Positions 35,074 to 44,516 of a DNA stretch of 52,182 nt are shown here, piece by piece. The DNA is taken from the NCBI GenBank assembly GCA_039817415.1, contig JBCBVV010000045.1, positions 1 through 52,182 on the forward strand, given 5' to 3'. A program made the position numbers and the translations under genes. Below the pieces are notes generated by a model. The model saw nothing but the letters and a program-made list of their open reading frames with translations. It was not told where the DNA came from and did no database searches. Within the stretch, counting starts at the first letter, position 1; each line of letters opens with the position of its first letter. The DNA is from JALEFZ01 sp039817415 (lineage in GTDB: Bacteria; Bacteroidota; Bacteroidia; J057).

Positions 35074-38000
35074 ATGAGATTACCCAAACTAGCGATACAA
35101 AATTACCAGTTTGTCCTGGTCCTGCTCTTTTTGGCCTTGATCATGGGGAGCTTGAGCTTCCTGAATATGCCAAGATCTGAAGATCCCGCCCTTGATTTCC
35201 CAGTGTATAGAGTCATTGGAGTCTATCCCGGTACCAGTCCAGAGGACATGGAAGAATTGGTTGCCGACCCAATTGAGGAGGTGGTAAATGAGGTTGAAAA
35301 CCTTGACAAAATTACTACCACATTGGAAGAAGGCTTGGCTGTTATTCGAATTGAAGGAGAATTTGGTTTGGATATAGACGAGCAGTTTGACGAAGTACAG
35401 TCCAAAGTCAATCAGGTTAGAAATGATCTGCCAGATGGATTGGTTAGGCTAGACGTGAGGAATGTATCTCCTCAAGATGTGAAAATCCTGCAGATGGCCC
35501 TGATATCCGATGGTGCTACCTACAAAGATATGGTAGAAACAGCCGAGAAACTCGAGGATCAACTGAAACGAGTCGATGGTGTACGTACGGTAGACATCGA
35601 AGCATATCCTGAGGAAGAGGTTCGCATCGCGCTGAAAATGGAAAAAATGGCCCAGCTTAATATCGGCTTAAATCAGGTCATGGGAACCATTCAAGGGAAC
35701 AATGCCAACATCCCAGGAGGGGATATTTCTGCAGGAGGACAGAGTTTTACAGTCAAAACAAGCGGTGGATATGATTCGGTTGAAGAACTGAAAAAAACGC
35801 CCATCGCTTCTGATGGACAAGGGCTGGTATATCTAAAAGACATTGCTGATGTCTATATGGCCTATGAGGATGAAACCTATATTGGTCGATTCAATGGGAA
35901 GCAATCTCTCTTTCTTTCCCTTACCCAAAAAGCGGGTGTCAATATTCTTCAATTGACGAATGAACTCAGAACGGAGGTGGATGCCTTCCAGGAAACCCTT
36001 CCTCAAAATATGGAATTGGCTTATGCCTTTGAACAAGGGCCTAATGTGGAGGCTAGAATCAATGAATTCTTTGGCAACCTCCTTCAAGGAATAGCCTTGG
36101 TAGGATTTATCATCCTGATTTTTCTGGGCATACGTAATTCCTTGATCATCATGACTGTGATTCCAACCTCAATTTTGATTGCCATTTCGATGCTGGATAT
36201 GTTTGGATTTGGGTTGCAGCAGATTTCGATAGCCGGTTTGGTCATTGCCCTTGGTTTGTTGGTAGACAATGGGATTGTGGTGATTGAGAACATCAATCGC
36301 TATTTGAATGAAGGCTTTTCAGTCAAAGATGCAGCTATCAAGGGAACCCAAGAAGTAGGCTGGGCGATTGTGTCCTCTACGGCAACTACGGTTTTAGCTT
36401 TCTTTCCCATTACACAATTAGGGGGAGGTACAGGAGAGTTTATCAAGACCCTCCCGCTAACAGTAATCTTTAGTTTGTTGGCCTCCTTGCTATTGGCTCT
36501 GGTCTTGACACCCTTATTGGCGAGTCGCCTGATGAAAGCCAAGCCTGTTGAAGCATTGAATGGGGTGGAACGAGCCCTGAAAAGAATGGTAGAGCGCGTC
36601 TACCGCCCTATGCTAAATTTCTCTTTGAGAAGGCCTTGGCTAATAATTGGGGTAGCTGTATTGACGCTGGTAGGCTCCTTTGCGCTTTTTCCCTATGTAG
36701 GTGTAAGCTTTTTCCCCACCGCAGACAAGCCTTTATTGGTCATTGATATCGACACACCACGAGGTTCAGACTTAAAGAAAACGGACAGAGCAGCCTTTTT
36801 TGTCGAGTCTGTTTTAGCCCAAGAGGAATTGGTCGAATCCTATATTACCAATGTAGGTCATGGCAATCCGCAGATTTACTACAATATCATTCCTAAAAAC
36901 TTCAAGAAAAATCATGCGCAGATTCTAGTAAATCTTGAGCAATGGGAGGAAAAAAGCTTTTATGGACTAATTGATAGTTTAAGGGCCAAATTTACCCCCT
37001 ATCCCGGTGCTAGTATTTCTGTGAGAGAATTGAAAAATGGTCCTCCTTATGAAGCTCCAATTGCCATCAAAGTACTCGGAGACAATCTAGCCGTGATGAG
37101 AAAGCTTTCCGAAAAGGTAGAAGGTATTATCGCTAGCCAGGAAGGAACCCTAAATATGGACAATCCCCTTTCTCTAGGGCTGACTAATCTTAGAACGGAG
37201 ATCAACCGAGACAAGGCTGGTATGATGGGGGTTCAATTGGCCGATATTGATATTGCCGTTCGTACCGCAGTAGCTGGAAATGATTTGGGAACCATGAATA
37301 CTCCTGAAGGGAAAGAATATGATATGGTGGCAAGGTTGGCTTTAGATCGAAAAGCAGCCATTTCTGACTTGAATGCGGTATCCCTTACCTCTTTTTCAGG
37401 TGCACAGGTTCCATTAGAGCAGTTGGTTAATGTTGGCTTTGAAGCTTCGGCAGCTCAAATCGATCATTTCGATCTACAGCGTGCCAATACCATTACCGCA
37501 GATGTGAAGGATGGCTATAATTCTACGGAAATAACCTTAGCCATCATTGAAGAACTAGATAAAATAGACTGGCCAGCTGGGTACGATTATTATGTAGCTG
37601 GAGAATATGAGACTCAGCAAGAGTCCTTTGGTTCTTTGGGACAGCAGCTGGTGATTGCCATCCTGGGAATCTTCGCGGTCTTAATTCTTCAATTCCGTTC
37701 TTTTGCTCAGCCGTTTGTGGTATTATCTGCCATTCCATTAGCCTTCAGTGGATCAATTGTAGGCTTATTTTTAACTGGCTTTTCTTTCTCTTTCTTTGCT
37801 TTCATTGGCTTTACTTCCCTGGTAGGAATTGTGGTCAATACCTCCATTATCCTGGTGGATTACACGAATCAATTGCGAGAAAGAGGAATGGAGATGGGGG
37901 ATGCCCTCAGAAAGGCTGCTGAGACTCGTTTCAATCCGATTTTGCTTACGACCATCACAACCATCTCGGGCTTGTTGCCGCTAACCTTGGCTGGATCTAA

Positions 38001-38127
38001 TCTTTGGGCTCCGCTCTGTTGGACGATTATTGGAGGAATGATCTCTTCCACCTTCCTTACTTTGCTTATTGTACCCATTCTTTACCAGTGGTTTTCAAAG
38101 GGGAAAGAGGTTGTGAATGTCCAGTAG
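35074..38127 (+). CDS. RND-family efflux permease
   Basis: 1017 aa proton-driven exporter of the AcrB-like RND superfamily. Twelve TM helices in two homologous halves; the first starts NYQFVLVLLFLALIMGSLSF, with large periplasmic loops after TM1 and TM7. Family motifs include YPGTSPEDMEELVADPIE and, in TM4, LGLLVDNGIVVIENI. In TM4, D398 matches AcrB D407, but the next residue is N399 where AcrB has D408. In TM10, N922 stands where AcrB has K940. These replacements occur in some RND branches, so the pump may still work, but the substrate class cannot be inferred. It is the last gene of the operon, followed by a terminator. Confidence 0.94.
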   Translation: MRLPKLAIQNYQFVLVLLFLALIMGSLSFLNMPRSEDPALDFPVYRVIGVYPGTSPEDMEELVADPIEEVVNEVENLDKITTTLEEGLAVIRIEGEFGLDIDEQFDEVQSKVNQVRNDLPDGLVRLDVRNVSPQDVKILQMALISDGATYKDMVETAEKLEDQLKRVDGVRTVDIEAYPEEEVRIALKMEKMAQLNIGLNQVMGTIQGNNANIPGGDISAGGQSFTVKTSGGYDSVEELKKTPIASDGQGLVYLKDIADVYMAYEDETYIGRFNGKQSLFLSLTQKAGVNILQLTNELRTEVDAFQETLPQNMELAYAFEQGPNVEARINEFFGNLLQGIALVGFIILIFLGIRNSLIIMTVIPTSILIAISMLDMFGFGLQQISIAGLVIALGLLVDNGIVVIENINRYLNEGFSVKDAAIKGTQEVGWAIVSSTATTVLAFFPITQLGGGTGEFIKTLPLTVIFSLLASLLLALVLTPLLASRLMKAKPVEALNGVERALKRMVERVYRPMLNFSLRRPWLIIGVAVLTLVGSFALFPYVGVSFFPTADKPLLVIDIDTPRGSDLKKTDRAAFFVESVLAQEELVESYITNVGHGNPQIYYNIIPKNFKKNHAQILVNLEQWEEKSFYGLIDSLRAKFTPYPGASISVRELKNGPPYEAPIAIKVLGDNLAVMRKLSEKVEGIIASQEGTLNMDNPLSLGLTNLRTEINRDKAGMMGVQLADIDIAVRTAVAGNDLGTMNTPEGKEYDMVARLALDRKAAISDLNAVSLTSFSGAQVPLEQLVNVGFEASAAQIDHFDLQRANTITADVKDGYNSTEITLAIIEELDKIDWPAGYDYYVAGEYETQQESFGSLGQQLVIAILGIFAVLILQFRSFAQPFVVLSAIPLAFSGSIVGLFLTGFSFSFFAFIGFTSLVGIVVNTSIILVDYTNQLRERGMEMGDALRKAAETRFNPILLTTITTISGLLPLTLAGSNLWAPLCWTIIGGMISSTFLTLLIVPILYQWFSKGKEVVNVQ

Positions 38128-38181
38128 TTGGAAGATATAGTTGTATATCATTCTAATTGCGAAAAATATTTATTATTAACG

Positions 38182-38216
38182 AAAAAGAGGTTCTGTTGAG
38201 GCAGTTCCTCTTTTTT
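38182..38216 (+). terminator. intrinsic terminator after the efflux operon
   Basis: AAAAAGAGG-TT-CTG and CAG-TT-CCTCTTTTTT form a stem with a small internal loop, ending in T6. Confidence 0.8.
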
Positions 38217-38277
38217 ATTACTCTACGAAATGAGATATTTAACGCAATAATATTCCACTACTATTTATTGACCGTCC

Positions 38278-40089
38278 ATGAAACGCATTTTGTTTCTGTC
38301 AATCTCCTTGCAGATCGGTTACGCTCTTTTTGCTCAACTCCCTCCAAACCAACCCGAACAAGACTGTGAAGGTGCCCTATTGGTCTGCGAAGACATTGTA
38401 GGTCTGCCTTTTTCCTATGTAGGTTCAGGGCTCATCCCAAATGAGATCAATCCTGTGAATTCATGCTTGGCCGTATCTGAGGTAAACTCAGTTTGGCTAA
38501 AAGTCGAAGTATTGGATTCAGGTTTCCTTGATTTCCTGATCAAGCCGCTCAACACAACGGATGATTTTGATTTCGCGGTTTATAACCTGACAAATAACAG
38601 TTGCGCAGACATTGCCAATCAGGCTCAGTTAGAACTCAGATGCAATTTTGCCGGTAATCAAGGGCCTACAGGTTTACATAATCCTTTGCCCCCTTTTCCA
38701 AATGCCTTCGAATCTCCCCTCTTTGTTAGAGGAGGAGAAACCTATGTGATCGCTATTACCAATTTTACAGGTTCTTCAAACGGGATGCTGGTTGACTTTT
38801 CGGCTTCCTCAGCCTTGTTGTTCGATACCACAAGAGTCAGAATTGATAGTGTAGCCAATCTATCCAATAATTCGGGTTTGGTGGTCGAATTGGAGAATCC
38901 TCTGCCCTGTATCACTTTGACTAATAGTGCCTTCGAATTAAAAGATAGCCTAGGAAATATTATTCCTATTCAGGCGATAGAACCACAAAACTGTCAGGGT
39001 GGATATACAGATTCAGTTCACATTATACCTCAAGGGATGTTGAGTCTGGGAGATTTATTAGCGTTAAGGATCTCAACCACCTCAGGTATATATTCTGGTT
39101 GTAACATGGATACGATAATGCTGGCTCCTGTCGAGCCCAATAGGCTCCAAACTGTCATTCAAAGAAATCGAATCGGAGAGCTCGCAACCATTTGTGAGGG
39201 AGATTCTGTGCTGCTAAGAACAAATGTAAGTGGTCAAATTGGTTTTGAGACCAGGTGGTTTCCTGGCGATATTCTTGCAGATGAATTGAGGGTAAAAGCT
39301 GAAAATGGAAGGGTTTATACCGCCCAAACGATTTACCTGCCCGATAGCTTGCTCTCCACTTCCATGGACAGCTTTATGCTTCCTCCTGTCTTCTCTTTGA
39401 CAAATGAATTGATGGATTCCACCACTTGTGAGGACAGTATTTTGGTGAGCCTTCCCATATTTGATACCTATCAATGGTCCAATGGTTCCACTTCGCCCTC
39501 GAGCTGGTTTCGAAGGGTAGATGAGGGAATAAATACCTTGCTAGCCATCAATCAAGCAGGTTGTATCAGCAGAGACACCATTGAATTGACCTTTCTACCA
39601 AACACCACGGCTAGTATCTCCATCAATATTGACAGTAGTGCTCGCCAAGTGGTTTTGAATGCCAACGCCACAGATGCAGACAGTATCGTTTGGGAACTTG
39701 GAGATGGAAATTTAAGGAGGGGGGATATAATAGCCCACGACTATGAGGAGACCGGAGAATATACCATTTACCTTACGGCCTTTGGAGTATGTGGGCAGGT
39801 TCGAGATTCATTGACGATCAATCTCCTCCCGACAAGCATAGTAGACAACAAGCCTGTAAACTTGAGAATATGGATGAGCCAGGACGGGTTGGTATGGGAC
39901 AATCAATCTTCTGAAGTGATGGAACTCATCCTATTCGATTTAAGAGGAAGGAAAATCCAGACCGTGAGTCTTGCCAGAGACCAGAAAGGACAGCTTCAAT
40001 TAGGGCATATTCCTTCAGGTATTTATGCCGCAATTGTCCTTGATCAGGGGGGGAACTTCCTCTTTCAGCAAAAGGTATTCAAGGAGTAA
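38278..40089 (+). CDS. T9SS-secreted surface protein with PKD-like domain
   Basis: 603 aa. A signal peptide ends near YALFAQ (residue 20). The N-terminal 170 residues (CEGALLVCEDIVGLPFSYVGSG, SVWLKVEV, DFAVYNL, GGETYVIAITNF) match a layout common in Bacteroidota adhesin-like proteins with paired cysteines. Then come beta-rich regions with Cys pairs, a PKD-like segment (VVLNANATDADSIVWELGDGN to DYEETGEYTIYLTAFG), and a T9SS sorting tail (VMELILFDLRGRKIQTVS, GHIPSGIYAAIVLDQGGNFLFQQKVFKE). It is probably surface-attached; a binding or gliding role is possible but not shown. Confidence 0.84.
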   Translation: MKRILFLSISLQIGYALFAQLPPNQPEQDCEGALLVCEDIVGLPFSYVGSGLIPNEINPVNSCLAVSEVNSVWLKVEVLDSGFLDFLIKPLNTTDDFDFAVYNLTNNSCADIANQAQLELRCNFAGNQGPTGLHNPLPPFPNAFESPLFVRGGETYVIAITNFTGSSNGMLVDFSASSALLFDTTRVRIDSVANLSNNSGLVVELENPLPCITLTNSAFELKDSLGNIIPIQAIEPQNCQGGYTDSVHIIPQGMLSLGDLLALRISTTSGIYSGCNMDTIMLAPVEPNRLQTVIQRNRIGELATICEGDSVLLRTNVSGQIGFETRWFPGDILADELRVKAENGRVYTAQTIYLPDSLLSTSMDSFMLPPVFSLTNELMDSTTCEDSILVSLPIFDTYQWSNGSTSPSSWFRRVDEGINTLLAINQAGCISRDTIELTFLPNTTASISINIDSSARQVVLNANATDADSIVWELGDGNLRRGDIIAHDYEETGEYTIYLTAFGVCGQVRDSLTINLLPTSIVDNKPVNLRIWMSQDGLVWDNQSSEVMELILFDLRGRKIQTVSLARDQKGQLQLGHIPSGIYAAIVLDQGGNFLFQQKVFKE

Positions 40090-40100
40090 GCTAAAGCGCT

Positions 40101-40144
40101 AAAAAAATCGTGTAGGTCTTTCCGCTCATGATGGTAGACCTACA
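40101..40144 (-). terminator. terminator between converging T9SS genes
   Basis: TGTAGGTCT (40111-40119) pairs perfectly with AGACCTACA (40136-40144). On the minus strand it is followed by CGA and T7, so it ends the minus-strand T9SS array and may also act weakly for the plus-strand gene. Confidence 0.78.
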
Positions 40145-40170
40145 GGATTTCGTATGGCTCATAAAACGAC

Positions 40171-41481
40171 CTATTCTACCACCAGAGGTTGGGAATAAAC
40201 ATTTATGCCGGATTCAAGAATGGTCAATAGATAGATGCCAGGCTCAATGGAAGATAGAGCCATTTTATTCCCTTGGGCACCCAATACCTTTCGACCACTG
40301 TAATCGTAGAGGGAGAATTCAAACCTTCTGCCTGCTTGGTCATCTATATGGAGGGTTTCGAAATGGGAGACTGGATTGGTCCAATAGGAATTTTCAAAGG
40401 AAACCGGATCTATGATACTGGTTAATTGATCTCTGGTGAAGAATTCCCATTTGGTACCAGAATAGATTATTTCGTTGGGAGATTCTCCATCATATTTATG
40501 AAAGGTGTATTCCTGCAAAGCTCCTTGAGGATCATAGACCCAATTTTCTGTTTCTCGCAGGTTCCAAATCTTTACACTATCATCCCATCTGGAAAAGTTT
40601 CGCTGAGCCATATTTCCACAAACATCATAAGCGTAATCATAGCGATAGAAGAAGGTGAAATGAGTATCACAACCAGATTCGAATACCTCTGAAGTTAACT
40701 GAAGTGCTTGGTTATAAGAATAGTAGGTGTGGGAGGATTCGTAATAGCTATTGTCTCTGGGGTCTAGGGTAAATCCCGTGGTCTTAAACAACAAAGAATC
40801 TGGATTAGACAGGTATTCATAGAAGAGTTCTTCAAATTGATACCAACGGAAATTCATTCCATCATAAATATCCATGGTTCTCATGGTTGTTTTACCATCT
40901 TGATCGTAGAGGTATCTGTATCTTCTTTCAGGGAAAATGCTATCTATTTGAGGAGCGTACCTTTCTATGGAATTGAAAACCACTTTTCCATTTTCCAGAG
41001 AGTCTGTTTCCTTAAAAGTTACTTGATCCTGCCCAAAGTAGCTCAAGTGTTCCACGATGGAAACGGATTTATCTAATGCATAATCATCGAAAGTATATTC
41101 AATGCCGAAGGACTTATTCCAACCGTTTGAATGACTCCCATTACTTTGAAATTCTATAGTCTCTACCCGCCTTCCTTGAGCATCATAATGATAGCTTGTT
41201 CGGTAATTGGTGTAGAAAGAAGAATCTCCCCAAGCATAATTGCTATGTAGGCTCTCCACAGGCCTCAGAATACCTCCAATATTTTGATAAGAATGGTTGT
41301 AAATGGTAGTAGGTCTGTACGAACTATCCACCGGGTCAAAATGAGAATAAATGGTCTTCCCAATCAGTAAACCTGTATCATTTGGGTCGGCACAGCTTGA
41401 GCGGGTTTTCTCAGGGAGAAGGCTTTGCCCAATAGCTCCAGGCAGCCATCCTATCAATACAATAAGGATAATAGTTCTCAT
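40171..41481 (-). CDS. T9SS-secreted YD-like repeat protein, paralog C
   Basis: 436 aa with a signal peptide (IILIVLIGWLPGAIGQ). A Cys lies early in the mature part (RSSCADPND). Repeats include TSYHYDAQGRRVETIEFQSN, YRYLYDQDGKTTMRTMDIYDG and ENWVYDPQGALQEYTFHKYD, with YDVCGN before the last repeat. The C-terminal sorting domain is RRFEFSLYDYSGRKVLGAQ, then SSIEPGIYLLTILESGINVYSQPLVVE. It is the last gene of a three-gene minus-strand array with paralogs D and E (gap 57 bp), ending at the 40101-40144 terminator. Confidence 0.82.
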   Translation of the reverse strand: MRTIILIVLIGWLPGAIGQSLLPEKTRSSCADPNDTGLLIGKTIYSHFDPVDSSYRPTTIYNHSYQNIGGILRPVESLHSNYAWGDSSFYTNYRTSYHYDAQGRRVETIEFQSNGSHSNGWNKSFGIEYTFDDYALDKSVSIVEHLSYFGQDQVTFKETDSLENGKVVFNSIERYAPQIDSIFPERRYRYLYDQDGKTTMRTMDIYDGMNFRWYQFEELFYEYLSNPDSLLFKTTGFTLDPRDNSYYESSHTYYSYNQALQLTSEVFESGCDTHFTFFYRYDYAYDVCGNMAQRNFSRWDDSVKIWNLRETENWVYDPQGALQEYTFHKYDGESPNEIIYSGTKWEFFTRDQLTSIIDPVSFENSYWTNPVSHFETLHIDDQAGRRFEFSLYDYSGRKVLGAQGNKMALSSIEPGIYLLTILESGINVYSQPLVVE

Positions 41482-41538
41482 GATATTTGGAATTAAAAAG
41501 TTGTGGAGGACATTTTGAAGATATATAGCCGTATATGC

Positions 41539-42822
41539 TTACTTAATCCACAGTTTTTGCGTGTGCACTCTTGTTCCTTTTTCGCTTATCCTTAAGATAT
41601 ACAATCCTATAGGTATTTCTGAAATCGAAATGGCCTTTGATCCATTAAATGTTTGGGACAATACCTGCCTACCCTGCATGTCTACCAAGGAAAGTTGATA
41701 AGATACTCCAGGACTTCCCGTTAGGGACAGGCTTCTAAATGGGTCAATAGGATTGGGGATCAGCCAGGATGATGAAACCTCATCTTCTTCAAGATGTGTA
41801 ACATTGAGGAGGTTGTTGGTACACTTTAGACCAGAAACAATTGCTCTATTTGGATCTGAAGAATCAAAAGAAAAGGTGGTGTTTTCAAGTAAAGCTCCAT
41901 TAGGATTGTAAAGGTTTGTATCGGATGAAACCAAGCCCCATGAACTAGTATTGTTCAGCCAAAAATAATTGAGACTGATCACCCTATTGCCACAAGAATC
42001 ATATTCGTATTCTCCCAAAAGATTGTTCTCCCAATTGCCCATCACCCATTTTTCTGTTAATGCACTAGCTGCTAGGTTAAAGGTATTGGGGATATAGGTG
42101 ATTCTACTAATGGTCATGTAGGCACTTGCCCCTGTATCCCATAATTCAAATAAGGTTTCCAACAGGAAATCTGAAGCATCATAGGTATGAGTTTCCCTTG
42201 AATAGGGCTCATACATCATGGAAGATGAATTGTAGCGAAACTCCAGGCTTTCTAAGATTTTTTGTGTCGGAGAATAGGTAAACTCCTTCCTGCTAAATTT
42301 ATCCCAACTGGCTGGAGAGCCTCCCCAACTATCGCTGCTGAGTCGGACGATATTACCGTTGATATCACTAGTATCTCTTGTCCTGCTACTGTTGGTCCAT
42401 TGTCCATTGGTACCAAACTGTAAGATTCGCTCATGAACTTCTACCCCATTGAAGAGGCCATAGCTTTGAATATCCTTTCGAGCCGAATCCCAGCTATTGT
42501 TTGACCAATTTGATACTACTTGTCGGACTTCCCTTCCTAGGCTGTCATAGGCGAATTCTACAAGGGAAGAATTGACATAAGGGCCGTTGGCTGGTGTCCA
42601 TGTTTCCAGTAACGCTCTGGTATTTTTGTTTCCATCAAAGATATACTCGAAATCGTAGGTCCATCTAGAAGAAAGATCGAATCTTCCGGTTTGTGTATTG
42701 AATGAAAAATATTCCTGCTCTGTAATATAGAATAAGGAATCTACCGTCCCAGGGCAGAAGGGATTGTTCTGTGCGCAGACTAAGCTTGGGACCAACATTA
42801 GGGCTAGAAGTAGTTTTTTCAT
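41539..42822 (-). CDS. T9SS-secreted YD-like repeat protein, paralog D
   Basis: About 427 aa from the Met of MKKLLLALMLVPSLVCAQ, the best signal-peptide start; in-frame Mets at 42831 and 42879 are possible but give an odd N-terminal extension. The mature start QNNPFCPG is shared with paralogs A and E. Repeats include FAYDSLGREVRQVVSNW, KEFTYSPTQKILESLEFRYN and ETHTYDASDFLLETLFELWD, then YDSCGNRVISLNYFWLN. The sorting tail is YQLSLVDMQGRQVLSQTF to PIGLYILRISEKGTRVHTQKLWIK. It is the middle gene of the array. Confidence 0.8.
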   Translation of the reverse strand: MKKLLLALMLVPSLVCAQNNPFCPGTVDSLFYITEQEYFSFNTQTGRFDLSSRWTYDFEYIFDGNKNTRALLETWTPANGPYVNSSLVEFAYDSLGREVRQVVSNWSNNSWDSARKDIQSYGLFNGVEVHERILQFGTNGQWTNSSRTRDTSDINGNIVRLSSDSWGGSPASWDKFSRKEFTYSPTQKILESLEFRYNSSSMMYEPYSRETHTYDASDFLLETLFELWDTGASAYMTISRITYIPNTFNLAASALTEKWVMGNWENNLLGEYEYDSCGNRVISLNYFWLNNTSSWGLVSSDTNLYNPNGALLENTTFSFDSSDPNRAIVSGLKCTNNLLNVTHLEEDEVSSSWLIPNPIDPFRSLSLTGSPGVSYQLSLVDMQGRQVLSQTFNGSKAISISEIPIGLYILRISEKGTRVHTQKLWIK

Positions 42823-42888
42823 CTGTGTCATAGTAGCCTTTATGTATAAGACGAAAGAAAAGATGATATATAAATACACTCTTTCAAA

Positions 42889-44184
42889 TTATTCTATCAA
42901 CTGAAGTTTAGCAGTCTGTATAAGTTGATCATTCTCTATCAATCGAAGGAAATATATCCCCTTACTAAGGGAAGGAAGGCTTATTTCTGTAGGGCCGATC
43001 CCTACCTTATCTAAGATATGTCTTCCCTTCAGATCAACCAGCGAAAGGCGAAAAGGAATTCCTTGCTGGAAGGGGAGTTGAATTCTTTGAAGAGAATGAA
43101 CTGGATTGGGAATGACAAAGGCCTCTCTCTCAATTTTCTTGCGAGTTTGAGTAGGGATTAGATAAGAATAATGGCAACTGACGGCTGTTCCTTGGGGAAG
43201 GGTTTTGTCCCTGACATCCCAATTATAAGTTATGGCGTAGACTTGGTTGCCATACGGATCATAGAAGGCGGAATCTATGCTGACCACCTCCCAGGCAGTA
43301 TTGGCATTCACGCGGTTGGATAGGATTCGCTCTATTCTGTTTCCACATGAATCGTAGGTATTCTCCTCCAAGGCAATAGGTTCCCATCCATTTCCATTGT
43401 CTTGTTCGATCAAAAAGGTATCGATGAGCCCCAATGCATTTGCCACAAAAATATGTCTGCTAGTAGGTAAATAAGCCTGAATGGCGTCATCCCACTGTTC
43501 AAATTCGATCCTCGCATTGATACCGTTGCTGGTGTAGGTGTAGATTTCCCTTTTATCAAGCATCCAACTTTGGGTAGACACTTGATAGCTTAGGCGAGTC
43601 AAGACTTCCAACAAACCATTGTTGTATTGGCGTCTTTCAAGAGAACTTGGTATCCAGTCCTGAAGTGGGCTATCCCAATTCTCAGTAAGTCTGCTTAGTA
43701 ATTGTTCGTTTGAATCGAGGGTATCTCTTTCCCGTATAAAGGGACTCCTACTTCCATTTTGCCAAATGTCCTCTTGCCGATCTAGGATTTCTCCATTGGC
43801 AAAGGATTGATATGTCTGGCTGTATAAATTGGTAGAATCCCATTGATTGTTGATCCAAAATGATCGCAGTGATATACTATCTCTACCAAACATATCAAAT
43901 TGGGATTCAAGCAGAATTCCGTTTTGAAAAGGGCCATTGGGTGGTAGGTAGTTTTCCCGGAAAAGTTGACTCCTTTTGAATTCTCCATTGACTAACTCAT
44001 AATCATACGTAATCCTTCCTGACAAGAGAAAGGCGGTATCCTGTGGGCCTTTACGATAACAAATTTCTTGATCTAGCAATGAGATCAGTTCAGGCGGATT
44101 TGGGCAAAGGGGATTGTTTTGTGCCTGAATGAAAACAGGCAAAAACACCAAAAGGATCGTAAAAACAGTATGTCGATACTGCAT
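42889..44184 (-). CDS. T9SS-secreted YD-like repeat protein, paralog E
   Basis: About 432 aa from MQYRHTVFTILLVFLPVFIQAQ. An in-frame Met at 44271 would add 29 residues with a second hydrophobic stretch and would place a hairpin (44187-44220) inside the coding region, so the later start is preferred. The mature part begins QNNPLCPNPPE. Repeats include RRQYNNGLLEVLTRLSYQ, REIYTYTSNGINARIEFEQWD and YDSCGNRIERILSNRVN. The sorting tail is FRLSLVDLKGRHILDKVG to LSKGIYFLRLIENDQLIQTAKLQLIE. It is the first gene of the three-gene array. Confidence 0.8.
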   Translation of the reverse strand: MQYRHTVFTILLVFLPVFIQAQNNPLCPNPPELISLLDQEICYRKGPQDTAFLLSGRITYDYELVNGEFKRSQLFRENYLPPNGPFQNGILLESQFDMFGRDSISLRSFWINNQWDSTNLYSQTYQSFANGEILDRQEDIWQNGSRSPFIRERDTLDSNEQLLSRLTENWDSPLQDWIPSSLERRQYNNGLLEVLTRLSYQVSTQSWMLDKREIYTYTSNGINARIEFEQWDDAIQAYLPTSRHIFVANALGLIDTFLIEQDNGNGWEPIALEENTYDSCGNRIERILSNRVNANTAWEVVSIDSAFYDPYGNQVYAITYNWDVRDKTLPQGTAVSCHYSYLIPTQTRKKIEREAFVIPNPVHSLQRIQLPFQQGIPFRLSLVDLKGRHILDKVGIGPTEISLPSLSKGIYFLRLIENDQLIQTAKLQLIE

Positions 44185-44186
44185 AG

Positions 44187-44220
44187 CTTGTTGTTTATTG
44201 ATGATACATAAACCAACAAG
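44187..44220 (-). promoter_or_regulatory. leader hairpin directly before paralog E
   Basis: On the minus strand CTTGTTGGTTTAT and ATAAACAACAAG form a 12-bp stem with one bulged base around a nine-base loop, ending 2 bp before the ATG at 44184. It could hide the start codon or stabilise the leader. No T-run follows. Confidence 0.4.
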
Positions 44221-44331
44221 AAGAAGATAAAAGATACCTAGAAGGAAAGGGTACCCTTTGCAGCGAGCCACATAACCAAAACGAGCAAAGGCATGGAAAA
44301 GGTTGGCTAGCTAGAAAAATTCCTATTAAAT

Positions 44332-44356
44332 GGAAATGGGCAAAATGCCCATTTCC
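44332..44356. other. perfect 11-bp hairpin between genes
   Basis: GGAAATGGGCA (44332-44342) and TGCCCATTTCC (44346-44356) around a three-base loop, with no T-run on either strand. It lies in the 332-bp gap between the lipase-like gene and paralog E, beyond the lipase terminator. Role unknown. Confidence 0.5.
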
Positions 44357-44444
44357 TTCTTACCAAATACACAAATAATCCTATGGAAGTAGTAAATACT
44401 TCTCACCATACTAGTCTTCGTAAAGGCAAATGATATCAAGTTGG

Positions 44445-44475
44445 AAATAAAAAATCCCGAACCAACGGTTCGGGA
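44445..44475 (-). terminator. terminator after the tectonin-lipase gene
   Basis: On the minus strand TCCCGAACC-GTT-GGTTCGGGA is a 9-bp perfect stem followed directly by TTTT and more T. It starts about 40 bp after the stop at 44517. Confidence 0.87.
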
Positions 44476-44516
44476 CCACGCTCAACTAAAGAAGCCCATT
44501 AAAGTACTAGCGATTC

